DNA of 64,000 nt from an uncultured Ruminococcus sp. (lineage in GTDB: Bacteria; Bacillota_A; Clostridia; Oscillospirales; Ruminococcaceae). Below the pieces are notes generated by a model. That model ran no database searches. It saw nothing but the letters and a program-made list of their open reading frames with translations, and was not told the origin of the DNA. Positions 7,581 through 17,243 of this stretch are shown here, in pieces (the stretch's first letter is position 1; the number at the start of each line of letters is the position of its first letter). The DNA lies in the NCBI GenBank assembly GCA_900315975.1, contig ONBA01000001.1, forward strand, positions 62,001-126,000, in the 5' to 3' direction. The position numbers were made by a program, and so were the translations under genes.

Positions 7581-10211
7581 TTACTTGATTATTTCCGAAA
7601 CAACACTCTCAAACTTTCCAAGAGCCTCGTCTATCTTTGTGATGTCGCCTGCACCTGCCATAGCACCGTCCGGCTTACCGCCGCCCTTACCGCCTGTTAC
7701 AGCTGCAACTTCACGTACTATCTTTCCGGCATTTCCGCCCTTTGCTACTGCTTCCTTAGTGCATACGCAGTAGAATGTACCCTTCTCGCCTACTGTTCCG
7801 GCAAAGAGTGCGATAATCGCCTCGTCCTTGTCCTTTACACTGTCGCCAAGCTTGCGGAGTGCATCAGGAGTTGAACCGTCCATGCGTGCAGATACAAGCT
7901 TAACACCTGCAACTTCTTTTGCATTGTCAAAGAGTGCGGCAGTTTTAGCGTTTGCTATCTGCTGTGTGAGACTTTCAAGCTTCTTGTCCTTGTCCTTGAG
8001 CTCCGCTGTTACAGCTGCACACTTCTCAGGCAGCTCGTTCACATTTGCAAGCTTGAGTGCCTTTGCGGAACGTGCAATAGTATCCTTGAACTCATTGAGA
8101 AGCTCCATTACTCCGAGACCTGTTACAGCTTCGATACGTCTTACACCTGCTGCTACAGAGCTTTCGGAAACTATCTTGAAGAGTCCTATCTGAGATGTAT
8201 TTGAGATATGTGTACCGCCGCAGAATTCAACCGAGTGGTGAGCGGTAACAACTCTTACTGTATCGCCGTACTTCTCACCAAACAGTGCCATAGCTCCGAG
8301 TTTCTTAGCCTGCTCTATCGGCATTTCCTCCATAGTCACAGGAAGTGCACGCATTATCTCATGGTTTACGAGGTTCTCTACTCTTGATATCTCCTCGGGA
8401 GTCATTGCTGAGAAGTGGTTGAAGTCGAAACGGCAAGCCTTCTCGTTAACAAGCTGTCCTGCCTGATGAACGTGGTCACCGAGTACCTGACGGAGTGCAT
8501 ACTGGAGAAGGTGTGCAGTGGTATGGTTTCTCATGATAGCAAGTCTGCGCTCACCGTCGATAGCAGCTGTTACCTTGTCGCCCTTGCGGAGTGTACCCTG
8601 CTCGATAGTTGCGATGTGGAGGAAGTGTCCCTCAGACTTGATAGTATCAGCAACACAGGCAAGGTTATGACCTGTCATGATAGTACCGATATCGCCTACC
8701 TGTCCGCCGCTCTCAGCGTAGAAAGGTGTAACGTCGAGAACGATTGCAACCTCGTCTCCCTCGTCAGCGTAGTATACTTCTGTACCGTCCTTGTACATAG
8801 CAAGTATCTCAGCGTCCTTGGCTGTGAAATCGGTGTAGCCTGTGAATACAGTAGGTGCTGCGTCAACTCTTATGCTGTTGTCAGCCCATGAAGAGCTTGC
8901 CTTTGCAGCGTGGTCAGCCTTTGCACGTGCCCTCTGCTCCTTTGCAAGTTCTGTGAAACGCTCGCGGTCAACAGTGAGACCCTGCTCCTCACATATTTCC
9001 TCTGTAAGGTCTATCGGGAAGCCGTATGTGTCAGAAAGCTTGAATGCGTCATCGCCTGAAAGAACTGTTTTGCCCTCTGCCTTGAGTGCAGCAGTGAAGC
9101 CGCTGAGAAGCTCTGAACCCTTGTCAACAGTCTTAGCAAAAGCCTCTTCCTCAACGCCGATTATCTTCTTGATGTAATCACGCTTTTCAGCAAGCTCGGG
9201 ATATGCATTTGCATTTTCGTTTATAACTGTGTCGCATACCTCGCAAAGGAAGGGTCTTGTGATACCCAAGAGTCTGCCATGACGTGCTGCTCTTCTGAGA
9301 AGACGGCGAAGTACGTAGCCGCGTCCTTCGTTTGAAGGCATGATACCGTCGCCTACCATGAATGTAGTACTGCGGATATGGTCAGTGATAACGCGGAGTG
9401 AGACGTCGGTCTTGTGGTCTTTCTTGTACTCAACTCCTGCAATTTTTGAAATGTGCTTCATGATGTTCTGAACAGTGTCGACCTCGAAAATGTTGTCAAC
9501 ATCCTGCATTACGCAGGCAAGTCTCTCAAGACCCATACCTGTATCAATATTCTTATTCTTCATCTCAGCATAGTGACCCTCGCCGTCGCTGTCAAACTGG
9601 CTGAATACAAGGTTCCATATCTCGATAACACGGTCGCAGTCGCTTGCCTGCTCGAAGTTCTCGAACGGACCATATGCCTCGCCGCGGTCGAAGTGTATCT
9701 CCGAACACGGACCGCAGGGACCCGAACCATGCTCCCAGAAATTGTCCTTTTTGCCGAGACGGATTATTCTTTCGTGAGGGATACCTATATTGTTCTCCCA
9801 TATCTGCTCAGCTTCATCATCGCTCTCGTAGATAGTGATCCAGAGGCGGTCAGCAGGGATCTCAAGTTCCTTTGTGAGGAACTCCCATGCCCATGCGATA
9901 GCTTCGGGCTTGAAGTAATCTCCGAATGAGAAGTTTCCGAGCATTTCAAAATATGTACCGTGGCGTGCAGTCTTGCCGACACTTTCAATATCAGGTGTTC
10001 TGATACATTTCTGGCAGGTAGTTACTCTCACATTAGGAGGTGTAGCCTGTCCGAGGAAGAATTTCTTGAGCGGAGCCATACCTGAATTTATGAGAAGGAG
10101 GCTCTTGTCGCCCTGAGGAACGAGTGAAGCGCTCGCCATACGTGTATGGTTCTTGCTCTCAAAGAATGAAAGATACTTTTCGCGTAAGTCGTTAAGACCT
10201 GTCCACTGCAT
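7581..10211 (-). CDS. alaS: Alanyl-tRNA synthetase
   Basis: Charges tRNA-Ala; 876 residues, normal for bacteria. The class II catalytic domain opens with LREKYLSFFESKNHTR. The editing domain has HTTAHLLQYALRQVLG with the HxxxH zinc motif, and CGGTH completes the metal site. The C-terminal coiled region and DHHA1 domain end in the GGGKPDGAMAGAG motif. I chose the ATG at 10211 because AAAGGAG sits 9 bases upstream; a longer reading would enter the terminator of the T-box leader. The upstream T-box couples expression to uncharged tRNA, and the genes behind it are closely packed. Confidence 0.97.
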   Translation of the reverse strand: MQWTGLNDLREKYLSFFESKNHTRMASASLVPQGDKSLLLINSGMAPLKKFFLGQATPPNVRVTTCQKCIRTPDIESVGKTARHGTYFEMLGNFSFGDYFKPEAIAWAWEFLTKELEIPADRLWITIYESDDEAEQIWENNIGIPHERIIRLGKKDNFWEHGSGPCGPCSEIHFDRGEAYGPFENFEQASDCDRVIEIWNLVFSQFDSDGEGHYAEMKNKNIDTGMGLERLACVMQDVDNIFEVDTVQNIMKHISKIAGVEYKKDHKTDVSLRVITDHIRSTTFMVGDGIMPSNEGRGYVLRRLLRRAARHGRLLGITRPFLCEVCDTVINENANAYPELAEKRDYIKKIIGVEEEAFAKTVDKGSELLSGFTAALKAEGKTVLSGDDAFKLSDTYGFPIDLTEEICEEQGLTVDRERFTELAKEQRARAKADHAAKASSSWADNSIRVDAAPTVFTGYTDFTAKDAEILAMYKDGTEVYYADEGDEVAIVLDVTPFYAESGGQVGDIGTIMTGHNLACVADTIKSEGHFLHIATIEQGTLRKGDKVTAAIDGERRLAIMRNHTTAHLLQYALRQVLGDHVHQAGQLVNEKACRFDFNHFSAMTPEEISRVENLVNHEIMRALPVTMEEMPIEQAKKLGAMALFGEKYGDTVRVVTAHHSVEFCGGTHISNTSQIGLFKIVSESSVAAGVRRIEAVTGLGVMELLNEFKDTIARSAKALKLANVNELPEKCAAVTAELKDKDKKLESLTQQIANAKTAALFDNAKEVAGVKLVSARMDGSTPDALRKLGDSVKDKDEAIIALFAGTVGEKGTFYCVCTKEAVAKGGNAGKIVREVAAVTGGKGGGKPDGAMAGAGDITKIDEALGKFESVVSEIIK

Positions 10212-10253
10212 AATAAAAATCTCCTTTAATAAAATCATTTTCGGGACAAAATA

Positions 10254-10470
10254 TAAAAAAGCCCCGTCGCCAAATGGGACGAAGGCTCTCGTGGTACCAC
10301 CCAAATTCAAAGGAGCATACTGCCCCTTCCTCTGATCTCTTTAACGCAGAGTTACGCCGCAGTTTCCCACGGAAGCTCAGGGTAAGCACCTGCCAAACAT
10401 CTGAAAGCTCGCACCGTCCGCTTTCTCTCTGAAAAGACGCAAAACAGCAGTCAGTCCCTTCAACGCTATA
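10254..10470 (-). promoter_or_regulatory. T-box leader of alaS
   Basis: A transcribed leader between the promoter and alaS. The T-box core TGGTACCACG is at 10290-10299 (minus strand), the part that binds the tRNA acceptor end. An intrinsic terminator follows at 10261-10286 with a U-run at 10254-10260. Upstream sequence to about 10470 has several pairing arms suited to stem I. Uncharged tRNA-Ala should favour the antiterminator and allow readthrough. Alanine specificity is inferred from the gene; I could not fix the specifier codon with certainty. Confidence 0.92.
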
Positions 10471-10477
10471 CGCATAT

Positions 10478-10506
10478 ATTATAACCCCTGCCGCCAAAAA
10501 AGTCAA
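10478..10506 (-). promoter_or_regulatory. Promoter of the alaS T-box operon
   Basis: On the minus strand TTGACT (10501-10506) and TATAAT (10478-10483) are separated by 17 bases, a near-consensus sigma-A promoter. Initiation just downstream would place the whole T-box in the transcript. Confidence 0.88.
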
Positions 10507-10530
10507 TAGTTTTTTTGCAATTTATCGTTT

Positions 10531-12117
10531 TCACTTCATTATCCCATCCGCGATCTCAGCGAATACAGGCGCCGCCGCGTCGTTGCCGTAACCGCCGTCC
10601 TCGACCAGTACCGTCACCGCATAGGTAGGTGAGCTTGCAGGAAAAAAGCCGGTTATCCACGCATTGCAATATTCCTCACCGTCGCCGCCGATACGTCCGG
10701 TCTGCGCGGTAGAGGTCTTTGCCGCTACTCTGATATATCTCGCACGTGCATTTGAATTCTCATTTTCATACACAGCCGAAATCATCATCTTCCGGAGTTT
10801 CTGAGCAGTCTCTTCCGACATCACCCTCGCTTTGCGCGGAAGCTTTTCATTGCCGACACTCTTTCCGTCAAGAGTGATACCGCGTACTATATCAAGCATT
10901 ACAAGTTCGCCGCCATTCGCTATCGCACACGTAAGAGCATTTATCTGCAATGGAGTTGCTGTGAGTTTGCCCTGTCCGAATGAGAAATTTGCAAGCTCCG
11001 CAGGGATAAGGAGTTCCTGCTCAGTAGGGAGGGTTCCGGCAGAAGCAGTCATTCCGGCGCAGAGGTGTGTCTCTCTTCCGAATCCCATGTCGAATGCAAG
11101 CCGTCTGTATGCAGGAACGTCAAGAAGCCGGCTGAGTGATATAAAGTATGTGTTGCAAGAATTTGTCATTGCCGCCGTCATATCCTGTACTCCGTGACCG
11201 TCAGTCTTATGACACCTGAAAAGCTGTCCTGATACGTCGATACGTCCGCCGCAGTCATAAATATACCCTTCATAGCCTTCGTTGATACCCTCACAGGCTG
11301 TCACAAGCTTGAAAATTGAGCCAACACTGTACGAGTAAAGTGCACGGTTAATAAGCGGACTCCGCTCATCACAAAGTGCCGCGCCTATATCATTTGCATT
11401 GTACTCAGGAAAGCTTGCCAGTGCAAGGATATTACCGCTTTCAACGTCGCTTACTACTATCGCACCCTTGTCAATACTCTTTCCTGCTGTCTCACATATC
11501 TGCTGTATGCGGCTGTCTATAGTAGTGACAACACCGGTCTGCGTTTTTTTACTCCGTACCACCTGCTTCTCCGCACCGATCAGAACATTTCCGAATCCGT
11601 CTGTCGAATACGTAACACTGTTTTCAGAATTTCCTCCACGCAGTAAACTGTTGTATGCATACTCTATTCCCGAAACTCCTTCCCCCTCTGAAAGATACCC
11701 GACAATATGCGGTGCTATCGGCTTTTTCATACTGCGGACAGGCAGTTCAAAAAATGTAAGTCCTGCTGACTCAGTACCTGTTCGGCGGCAGCTGAATGTA
11801 AATGGTCTACCCTTTTTATATTCTGTCTCAAGTGCAGACCTGTCAATTGCAAGGCCGCAGAGTTCGTCAAGTGTAACGGCTGACGGGACTGCTGCCGCAA
11901 CAATTTCTGTATCAGCATTAGTAAGCGGTACAAAATTGCGGTCATATATAGTCCCCTGACTATCGCCTGCATTCACAGTAATAAAAGAACTATCAGCCGC
12001 CGCACGTACATACTGTTTCTTCTCCGCAAGCCTCATATAATTCCATACAATAACTCCAAACATGACAAGGAATGCTCCCGTAACTATAAGTATACCGCGT
12101 TCAGCACGTCTGCGCAT
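10531..12117 (-). CDS. Penicillin-binding protein, monofunctional transpeptidase type
   Basis: A cell-wall transpeptidase of 528 residues with one N-terminal membrane anchor (about 9-26). It resembles the FtsI/PbpA group. The active-site serine is in SIFK (267-270) and the SxN motif is SCN (320-322). The third motif, usually KTG, reads KTS at 467-469 within AAKTSTAQTG. The domain before the transpeptidase is short. The gene is last in the housekeeping run; a terminator-like hairpin lies just before its start codon, with GGGGTGA as the likely ribosome site. It probably acts in septal or lateral wall synthesis; the exact role is not clear. Confidence 0.88.
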   Translation of the reverse strand: MRRRAERGILIVTGAFLVMFGVIVWNYMRLAEKKQYVRAAADSSFITVNAGDSQGTIYDRNFVPLTNADTEIVAAAVPSAVTLDELCGLAIDRSALETEYKKGRPFTFSCRRTGTESAGLTFFELPVRSMKKPIAPHIVGYLSEGEGVSGIEYAYNSLLRGGNSENSVTYSTDGFGNVLIGAEKQVVRSKKTQTGVVTTIDSRIQQICETAGKSIDKGAIVVSDVESGNILALASFPEYNANDIGAALCDERSPLINRALYSYSVGSIFKLVTACEGINEGYEGYIYDCGGRIDVSGQLFRCHKTDGHGVQDMTAAMTNSCNTYFISLSRLLDVPAYRRLAFDMGFGRETHLCAGMTASAGTLPTEQELLIPAELANFSFGQGKLTATPLQINALTCAIANGGELVMLDIVRGITLDGKSVGNEKLPRKARVMSEETAQKLRKMMISAVYENENSNARARYIRVAAKTSTAQTGRIGGDGEEYCNAWITGFFPASSPTYAVTVLVEDGGYGNDAAAPVFAEIADGIMK

Positions 12118-12151
12118 AAAAAAATCACCCCGCAGATATTATCTCTCTGCG
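12118..12151 (-). terminator. Terminator-like hairpin between dtd and the penicillin-binding protein
   Basis: On the minus strand, arms CGCAGA and TCTGCG (12131-12151) are followed by GGGGTGA and seven T residues that run directly into the ATG at 12117. The hairpin is short. It may end part of the dtd transcript or modulate the penicillin-binding protein gene, whose ribosome site it touches. Confidence 0.5.
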
Positions 12152-12160
12152 AGGTTGAAT

Positions 12161-12595
12161 TTATTCAAGAACTATCGTAAACGGTCCGTCATTAACGAGT
12201 TCAACTTTCATATCTGCACCGAATATTCCGGTCTCGACGTGTTTTCCCTTACTGCGGCAGTATTCGGCAAAGTAATCATATAAACGCTCTGCCTCGTCAG
12301 GTTTGCCTGCCTGTATGAAATTCGGACGGTTTCCCTTGCGGCAGTCCGCATAAAGCGTGAACTGCGACACGATAAGAAGTGAGCCTTCTACGTCTGAAAG
12401 TGAAAGATTTATCTTGTCATTCTCGTCAGAAAAAATCCGCAGATTAATTATCTTATCCGCAAGTCTGCGGCAGTCTTCTTCCGTATCACCCTGTCCGACT
12501 CCAAGAAGTACAAGATATCCTTTTCCGATACTTCCTGTAATATTTCCGTCTACCGTCACACTCGCAGATGTTACTCTCTGCAATACTATTCTCAT
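12161..12595 (-). CDS. dtd: D-aminoacyl-tRNA deacylase
   Basis: Removes D-amino acids wrongly attached to tRNA; 144 residues, full length. The opening [17 protein letters not shown], the central [15 protein letters not shown] (which includes the SQxT motif) and the C-terminal [10 protein letters not shown] (the GP motif) are all family hallmarks. The gene starts 4 bases after the GH42 stop. The cytoplasmic proofreading role is well established for the family. Confidence 0.96.
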   Translation of the reverse strand: MRIVLQRVTSASVTVDGNITGSIGKGYLVLLGVGQGDTEEDCRRLADKIINLRIFSDENDKINLSLSDVEGSLLIVSQFTLYADCRKGNRPNFIQAGKPDEAERLYDYFAEYCRSKGKHVETGIFGADMKVELVNDGPFTIVLE

Positions 12596-12599
12596 GCCG

Positions 12600-14570
12600 T
12601 CACTTCCTTACAATGTCCATCTCAAACGGTTCAAGTTCGAGTTTTTCTTTGCCGCGTGAATGTATCATGCTGTACATCGGCTTCGGCAGAGATATAGTTT
12701 TAGGCTCGGACGAATTGTTGAAGAAGCAGATATACTCATCTCGTCCGTTTGTACGGGTCGTTACTTCTATACCGCGCGGAAGTCCCTTCAGCTTAGGGAT
12801 ACCTGTCTGTGTCATGAGATTAGCCGCAAAGCTGTCATAGAAATCTGAGTGGCATATCGTTCCTACGTAGTATGCTACACCGTTGCAGTAGCGGTTAAGC
12901 GTTACTGCAGGAGTACAGCTGTAGAAGCCGTCGTTATACTCTGCATATGCACGTGCAGTTGTCAGCTGCAAAAGGTCGCACCACTGTGTACACCTGAATT
13001 CGTTTCCGGCAAAATCACGTATAGTTAATTCATTGCTTCCTATCGGGTCATATTCAGTTACCTCTGCACCTACAAGCTCCTTGAATACTGTCGGAAGCGT
13101 GTCCATTATGCAGTTGTTGAACTCGTTCTTAGCTCCGCTTCTTGCAGTCAGAACAAGTGTACCGCCGTTTATTACGTAGCGGTAGAGGTTCTCTGTAGCC
13201 TTTTTCTTATTGATATAAAGTGCAGGAGCTACAACAAGCTTATAGTGCGACAGGTCTGTTTCAGGAGAAACTACGTCTACATTAGCTCCGAAACGCATGA
13301 ACGCTGCATGATACGCTTTAAGCTGCTCCATATAGCTGAATCCCTCTACCTGCGGCTGTATCTTGAATGCCGCATCCGTTTCGGGCGAATAGAGAATCGC
13401 GATATCGGATATTACCTCGGTGCTGTCGAGGATATAAAGCTGTGCTACTTCCTTGCACAGCTCTGAAAACTCGATATATCTGCGGTTAGGTACATTGCTG
13501 TGGTCGAGTATGCCATGCCAGTGCATCTCTGCTCCGGTTACGGCTGTGCGCCATCTGAAATGAAGTACCGCGTCTGCACCGTGAGCTATCGCCTGCAATG
13601 CGTAACCCTTTATCTGCCCAGGACGAGGAGTAGGCGACATCGGCATCCAGCTTCCTGTCGGACCGCTCAGCTCCTCCATTACCCAGAAATTCTGCTCCTT
13701 AATACCGCGCATCAGGTCAAGTTCAAATGCATGAGAATACACTTTTTCAGGGTCATCAGGGAGTATTACCGGGGGATAATTATCGAACGAGACAAAGTCC
13801 ATGAAATCAAACAGCTTGTAAAAATCAGGCATATTCTCTGTGATGAACGTGTTCGTGGTTATCGGAACTTTCGTGTCTTCAAGTCTTATTACAAGCATTA
13901 TCTCTTTCAGGAAATTTGCCGTACTCTCAGAAGTGAATCTGTACCAGTCAAGACAAAGCGCAGGATTCTGCCACGCCTTAGGATAAGCGTTAGGCGGCTC
14001 TATCTGCTCTATACTTGTGTAAGTACCGCTCCATACGCTTGTTCCGAATGCACAGTTAATATTATCAAGATTGTCGTACTTATCTTTCAGCCAGTGTCTG
14101 AATTTTGTCTTGCAGACATCGCATGAACACGGATATGCTTCAAGTTCGTTGTCTATCTGCCATGCGGCTATAGCGGGATTTCCGGCATATCTGCGAACAA
14201 GCTGTTCGGTAATGCGCTTTGCATAGAACACAAATGCCGGAGAATTCAGACACCTGTGTCCTCTTATTCCTGTCTGTATCTGATTACCGTCAGGACCCAC
14301 GCGTATCATCTCCGGATACGCTTCATAAAGCCACTGCGGCGGACAGTTTGTGGGGGCGCACAGAATGATACCAATAGCATATTTCGAGAATATCTTTATT
14401 ACCTCATCAAGCCAGCCAAAATTGAACTCTCCGTCGCGCAGTTCAAGCATCGACCATGCAAATTCACCTATGCGGACAAGCTTGACACCAGTTCTCGCCA
14501 TAGTTTCGGCATCTTTTTCCCACATTCCCCTGTCCCACTGTTCAGGGTAATAATCAACACCTATTTTCAC
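12600..14570 (-). CDS. Glycoside hydrolase family 42 beta-galactosidase
   Basis: An enzyme of 656 residues that should release beta-linked galactose from oligosaccharides. It opens with GVDYYPEQW, typical of GH42. The acid/base Glu is E142 in IDNELE, and VMEELSG near 300 carries the likely nucleophile. Cysteines 107, 148, 150 and 153 match the structural zinc site of many GH42 enzymes. There is no signal peptide, so it acts inside the cell on imported sugars. It overlaps the phosphatase gene by 4 bases and is the only sugar-metabolism gene in a housekeeping run. Activity on other galactosides or arabinosides is possible. Confidence 0.93.
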   Translation of the reverse strand: MKIGVDYYPEQWDRGMWEKDAETMARTGVKLVRIGEFAWSMLELRDGEFNFGWLDEVIKIFSKYAIGIILCAPTNCPPQWLYEAYPEMIRVGPDGNQIQTGIRGHRCLNSPAFVFYAKRITEQLVRRYAGNPAIAAWQIDNELEAYPCSCDVCKTKFRHWLKDKYDNLDNINCAFGTSVWSGTYTSIEQIEPPNAYPKAWQNPALCLDWYRFTSESTANFLKEIMLVIRLEDTKVPITTNTFITENMPDFYKLFDFMDFVSFDNYPPVILPDDPEKVYSHAFELDLMRGIKEQNFWVMEELSGPTGSWMPMSPTPRPGQIKGYALQAIAHGADAVLHFRWRTAVTGAEMHWHGILDHSNVPNRRYIEFSELCKEVAQLYILDSTEVISDIAILYSPETDAAFKIQPQVEGFSYMEQLKAYHAAFMRFGANVDVVSPETDLSHYKLVVAPALYINKKKATENLYRYVINGGTLVLTARSGAKNEFNNCIMDTLPTVFKELVGAEVTEYDPIGSNELTIRDFAGNEFRCTQWCDLLQLTTARAYAEYNDGFYSCTPAVTLNRYCNGVAYYVGTICHSDFYDSFAANLMTQTGIPKLKGLPRGIEVTTRTNGRDEYICFFNNSSEPKTISLPKPMYSMIHSRGKEKLELEPFEMDIVRK

Positions 14571-15118
14571 GTTGAGCCTCCTGTTACGTTATACTCTATT
14601 ATCTGACAATTTCCCATAAACCAGTTATCGAAAGTCTTAGTTGTCATGTCGTTGAAGTAGGTTTCAATTATACGGCAAACTCCTCCGTGACTTACGATAA
14701 GAACATTTTTATCACTGTATTTTTCTATTATATTATCAATCGCGGAATAAACTCTGTGCGAAAGCATTAAAAGTGATTCACCGGACTTACCCATTCTTAC
14801 AGCAAATTCATGCTTCCCTTCAGCAAACCCTTCGGTATATCGTGACTTGCCCTCATATAAGCCATAATCCCATTCGCGAAGACGTTCATCTGTTACTATC
14901 TCAAGTCCGCAGAGTTCCGCAACTTTTTTCGCAGTCATCTGCGCTCTCAGCATCGGGGACGCTATAATTATGTCTATATCCCCAAGCTTTTTTACATCTT
15001 CCGCAAGCTTTTCAGCCTGCTGACAGCCTGTATCGTTGAGCGGCAAATCGGTTGACCCCATAATTATACCCTGCTTGTTGTAATCAGTCTGACCGTGCCG
15101 TGTAGAATATATCTTCAT
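14567..15118 (-). CDS. Histidine phosphatase family protein
   Basis: A protein of 183 residues of the phosphoglycerate mutase-like superfamily. The catalytic RHG motif is in STRHGQTDYN near the N-terminus, and the second histidine is in IVSHGGVCR near residue 146. The family includes phosphatases of sugar phosphates and of cobalamin intermediates; nothing here selects among them. It overlaps recN and the GH42 gene by 4 bases each, so all three are probably translated together. Confidence 0.88.
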   Translation of the reverse strand: MKIYSTRHGQTDYNKQGIIMGSTDLPLNDTGCQQAEKLAEDVKKLGDIDIIIASPMLRAQMTAKKVAELCGLEIVTDERLREWDYGLYEGKSRYTEGFAEGKHEFAVRMGKSGESLLMLSHRVYSAIDNIIEKYSDKNVLIVSHGGVCRIIETYFNDMTTKTFDNWFMGNCQIIEYNVTGGST

Positions 15119-16776
15119 ATTTCAGCCGCCTTTCTGAGTTCAGCTTCAGCATTTTCAAGCATCAGCTTACTCGGGTGATCACCGCCCATTATTCGGGCGA
15201 TCTCGGCAGTTCTGCCTGCAAGATCCAGCTTCGTTACACTTGTTTCAGTCCGGTCTCCTACTATTTTCTTCTCTATCATAAGGTGGTCATCAGCCATAAC
15301 GGCTATCTGTGAGAGATGTGTAACACATATCACCTGACGCACCTTGCCTATCTGCCGGAGCTTTATCCCGATTTTCTGTGCTGCCTTACCGCTTACTCCC
15401 GTATCTATCTCGTCGAATATCATCGTGGGGATACTGTCTTTATCGGCGATAACGCTTTTAAGTGCAAGCATTATACGCGAAAGCTCACCGCCCGACGCTA
15501 TCTTTGAAATTGGCTTAGGCTCCTCACCCTTATTTGCTGATATCAGAAACTCTACGCTGTCCATACCGTTGACCGTGAGCTTGCCTTTTTCGTGTCTGAC
15601 AGCAATCACAACTCCAGACATATTGAGAAATTCAAGCTCAGCCGTTACCTGCTCCGAGAATCGCTTTGCAACCTTTTCACGGTATTCAAAGAGTTCCTTT
15701 GCCTGCTCAGTGACCTTGTGCAGAAGCTCCTCACGCTGCTGCATCAGCTTCGTAATCTCGTCTGAACTGCTGTCAAGCTGTGACATCTCGCGGCATGACT
15801 CATCATAAAGCTTTACAAGTCCATCGCAGTCAAGAGCGTACTTCCGCTTTAGCTTGTTTATCGCGCTCAGCCGTTCGCTGAGATATCCGAGACGCTGACC
15901 GTCAAGTTCTATCTTTTCCGCAGTTTTTTCAAGTTCAGAAGCAATATCTGCAAGCTCTATCTCAGCCGCAGAAAGTCTCTCATACAGTGCTTCAAGTACA
16001 GGATCTCCGTCAGTAAACGCTGCTATCTCGTTTTCAGCGGCAGCTATCATGTCGTTAGCCGCTTCCTCACCGGTTATAGCATTGACCGCATTATTTACTG
16101 CAACTATGGTCTTTTCCGAATCTTTTGCCGCAGTGTACTCTTTTTCAAGAATATCGTCCTCACCCGCACTGAGTTCAAGCTCGCCTATATCGTCGATGAC
16201 CTCATTGAGATAACGGCTTCTCTCGATACGGGTCTGCTCAAGTTTTTTGAGTTCGCCGAGTTTTCGCGCAGTATGCTGAAGCTCGCGGAATGTAACACGG
16301 TATGCTTCAAGAAGCGAGTTGTCACCGCCGAAGTCGTCGAGAATCTGCATATGCTTCTCACTGTCAAGGAGTATCTGATTATCGTGCTGACCGTGAATAT
16401 TTATCAGCAGTGAACCTATCTCCTTAAGCAGAGACGCTGAAGCTGTACGGTTGTTTATTCGCGATACACTTCCGCCGTCTGCACTTATTTCACGGGTAAG
16501 TGTCATTTCATGGTTATCATGTTCGATGCCGAGTTCATCAAGCTTTTTTTCGTGCTCGGGCGATAAATCTGTAAAAAGTGCGGTAATTATCGCCTTGTCA
16601 CAGCCTGTACGGACAATGTCTTTCGTACTGCGCTGACCGAGTACTGCATTTATACCGTTTATCAGTATCGACTTACCGGCACCGGTCTCGCCGGTAAAAA
16701 TATTAAGCCTGTCTCCGAGAGGTATCACAGCCTCTTTGATGACAGCAAGATTCTTTATATATAATTCCTTTAGCAT
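15115..16776 (-). CDS. recN: DNA repair protein RecN
   Basis: An SMC-like ATPase of 553 residues that acts on double-strand breaks in homologous recombination. Walker A is GETGAGKS (about 29-36) and the ABC-type signature is in ASGGELSRIMLALKS. Walker B is MIFDEIDTGVSG, and the long coiled-coil arms lie between about 160 and 380. The N-terminus MLKELYIKNLAVIKEA is typical. The position after argR and nadK is the usual Firmicutes order. Confidence 0.96.
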   Translation of the reverse strand: MLKELYIKNLAVIKEAVIPLGDRLNIFTGETGAGKSILINGINAVLGQRSTKDIVRTGCDKAIITALFTDLSPEHEKKLDELGIEHDNHEMTLTREISADGGSVSRINNRTASASLLKEIGSLLINIHGQHDNQILLDSEKHMQILDDFGGDNSLLEAYRVTFRELQHTARKLGELKKLEQTRIERSRYLNEVIDDIGELELSAGEDDILEKEYTAAKDSEKTIVAVNNAVNAITGEEAANDMIAAAENEIAAFTDGDPVLEALYERLSAAEIELADIASELEKTAEKIELDGQRLGYLSERLSAINKLKRKYALDCDGLVKLYDESCREMSQLDSSSDEITKLMQQREELLHKVTEQAKELFEYREKVAKRFSEQVTAELEFLNMSGVVIAVRHEKGKLTVNGMDSVEFLISANKGEEPKPISKIASGGELSRIMLALKSVIADKDSIPTMIFDEIDTGVSGKAAQKIGIKLRQIGKVRQVICVTHLSQIAVMADDHLMIEKKIVGDRTETSVTKLDLAGRTAEIARIMGGDHPSKLMLENAEAELRKAAEI

Positions 16777-16788
16777 CAGCCTGTTACA

Positions 16789-17232
16789 CTACCTTCCGGG
16801 GAATACCTCGCTCTTGAATTTCTTTGAAAGCTTTTTCGCATCAGCCTCGCTTCTGACGAGGATAAAAATAGTATCATCACCGGCAATAGTTCCAACTATT
16901 CCTTCGTGATTAACGAGGTCTATCGCGGCACAGGTTCCCTGCGCCATTCCTGCACGGCATTTGAGTACTATCGTGTTCATGGCATAATCAACAGATATTA
17001 CAGATTCCGCGAAAATGCTCTTCTCCGCAACTGCCACCGCCGGGAGAGTGTATCTGTAAACACCGTTCTCATCGCGCTGTTTAACGAGTGAAAGCTGCTG
17101 TATATCGCGTGACAGCGTTGCCTGCGTGGTCTTTATACCTCTTTCGGCAAGCAGTGATATGAGCATTTCCTGCGTTGAAACAGGCTGTTCACTGATTATT
17201 TCAAGTATGACATCATGTCTGCGGTCTTTCAT
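16789..17232 (-). CDS. argR: Arginine repressor
   Basis: An arginine-responsive regulator of arginine genes, 147 residues. The N-terminal winged helix (DRRHDVILEIISEQPVSTQE, then TTQATLSRDI) binds DNA. The C-terminal domain contains GTIAGDDTIFILVRSE for hexamer formation and arginine binding. I chose the ATG at 17232 because GGAG lies 7 bases upstream and this start clears the nadK stop; a reading from 17274 would overlap nadK. No arginine biosynthesis genes are in the window. Confidence 0.94.
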   Translation of the reverse strand: MKDRRHDVILEIISEQPVSTQEMLISLLAERGIKTTQATLSRDIQQLSLVKQRDENGVYRYTLPAVAVAEKSIFAESVISVDYAMNTIVLKCRAGMAQGTCAAIDLVNHEGIVGTIAGDDTIFILVRSEADAKKLSKKFKSEVFPGR

Positions 17233-17243
17233 TTTTATCTCCG

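Noticed and set aside
8415..8891. Plus-strand open frame of 158 residues inside alaS
   Set aside because: It is the opposite-strand shadow of strongly conserved alaS sequence, as is a similar frame at 9453-9929.
13500..14126. Plus-strand open frame of 208 residues inside the GH42 gene
   Set aside because: It has no plausible start context and lies antisense to the GH42 catalytic domain.
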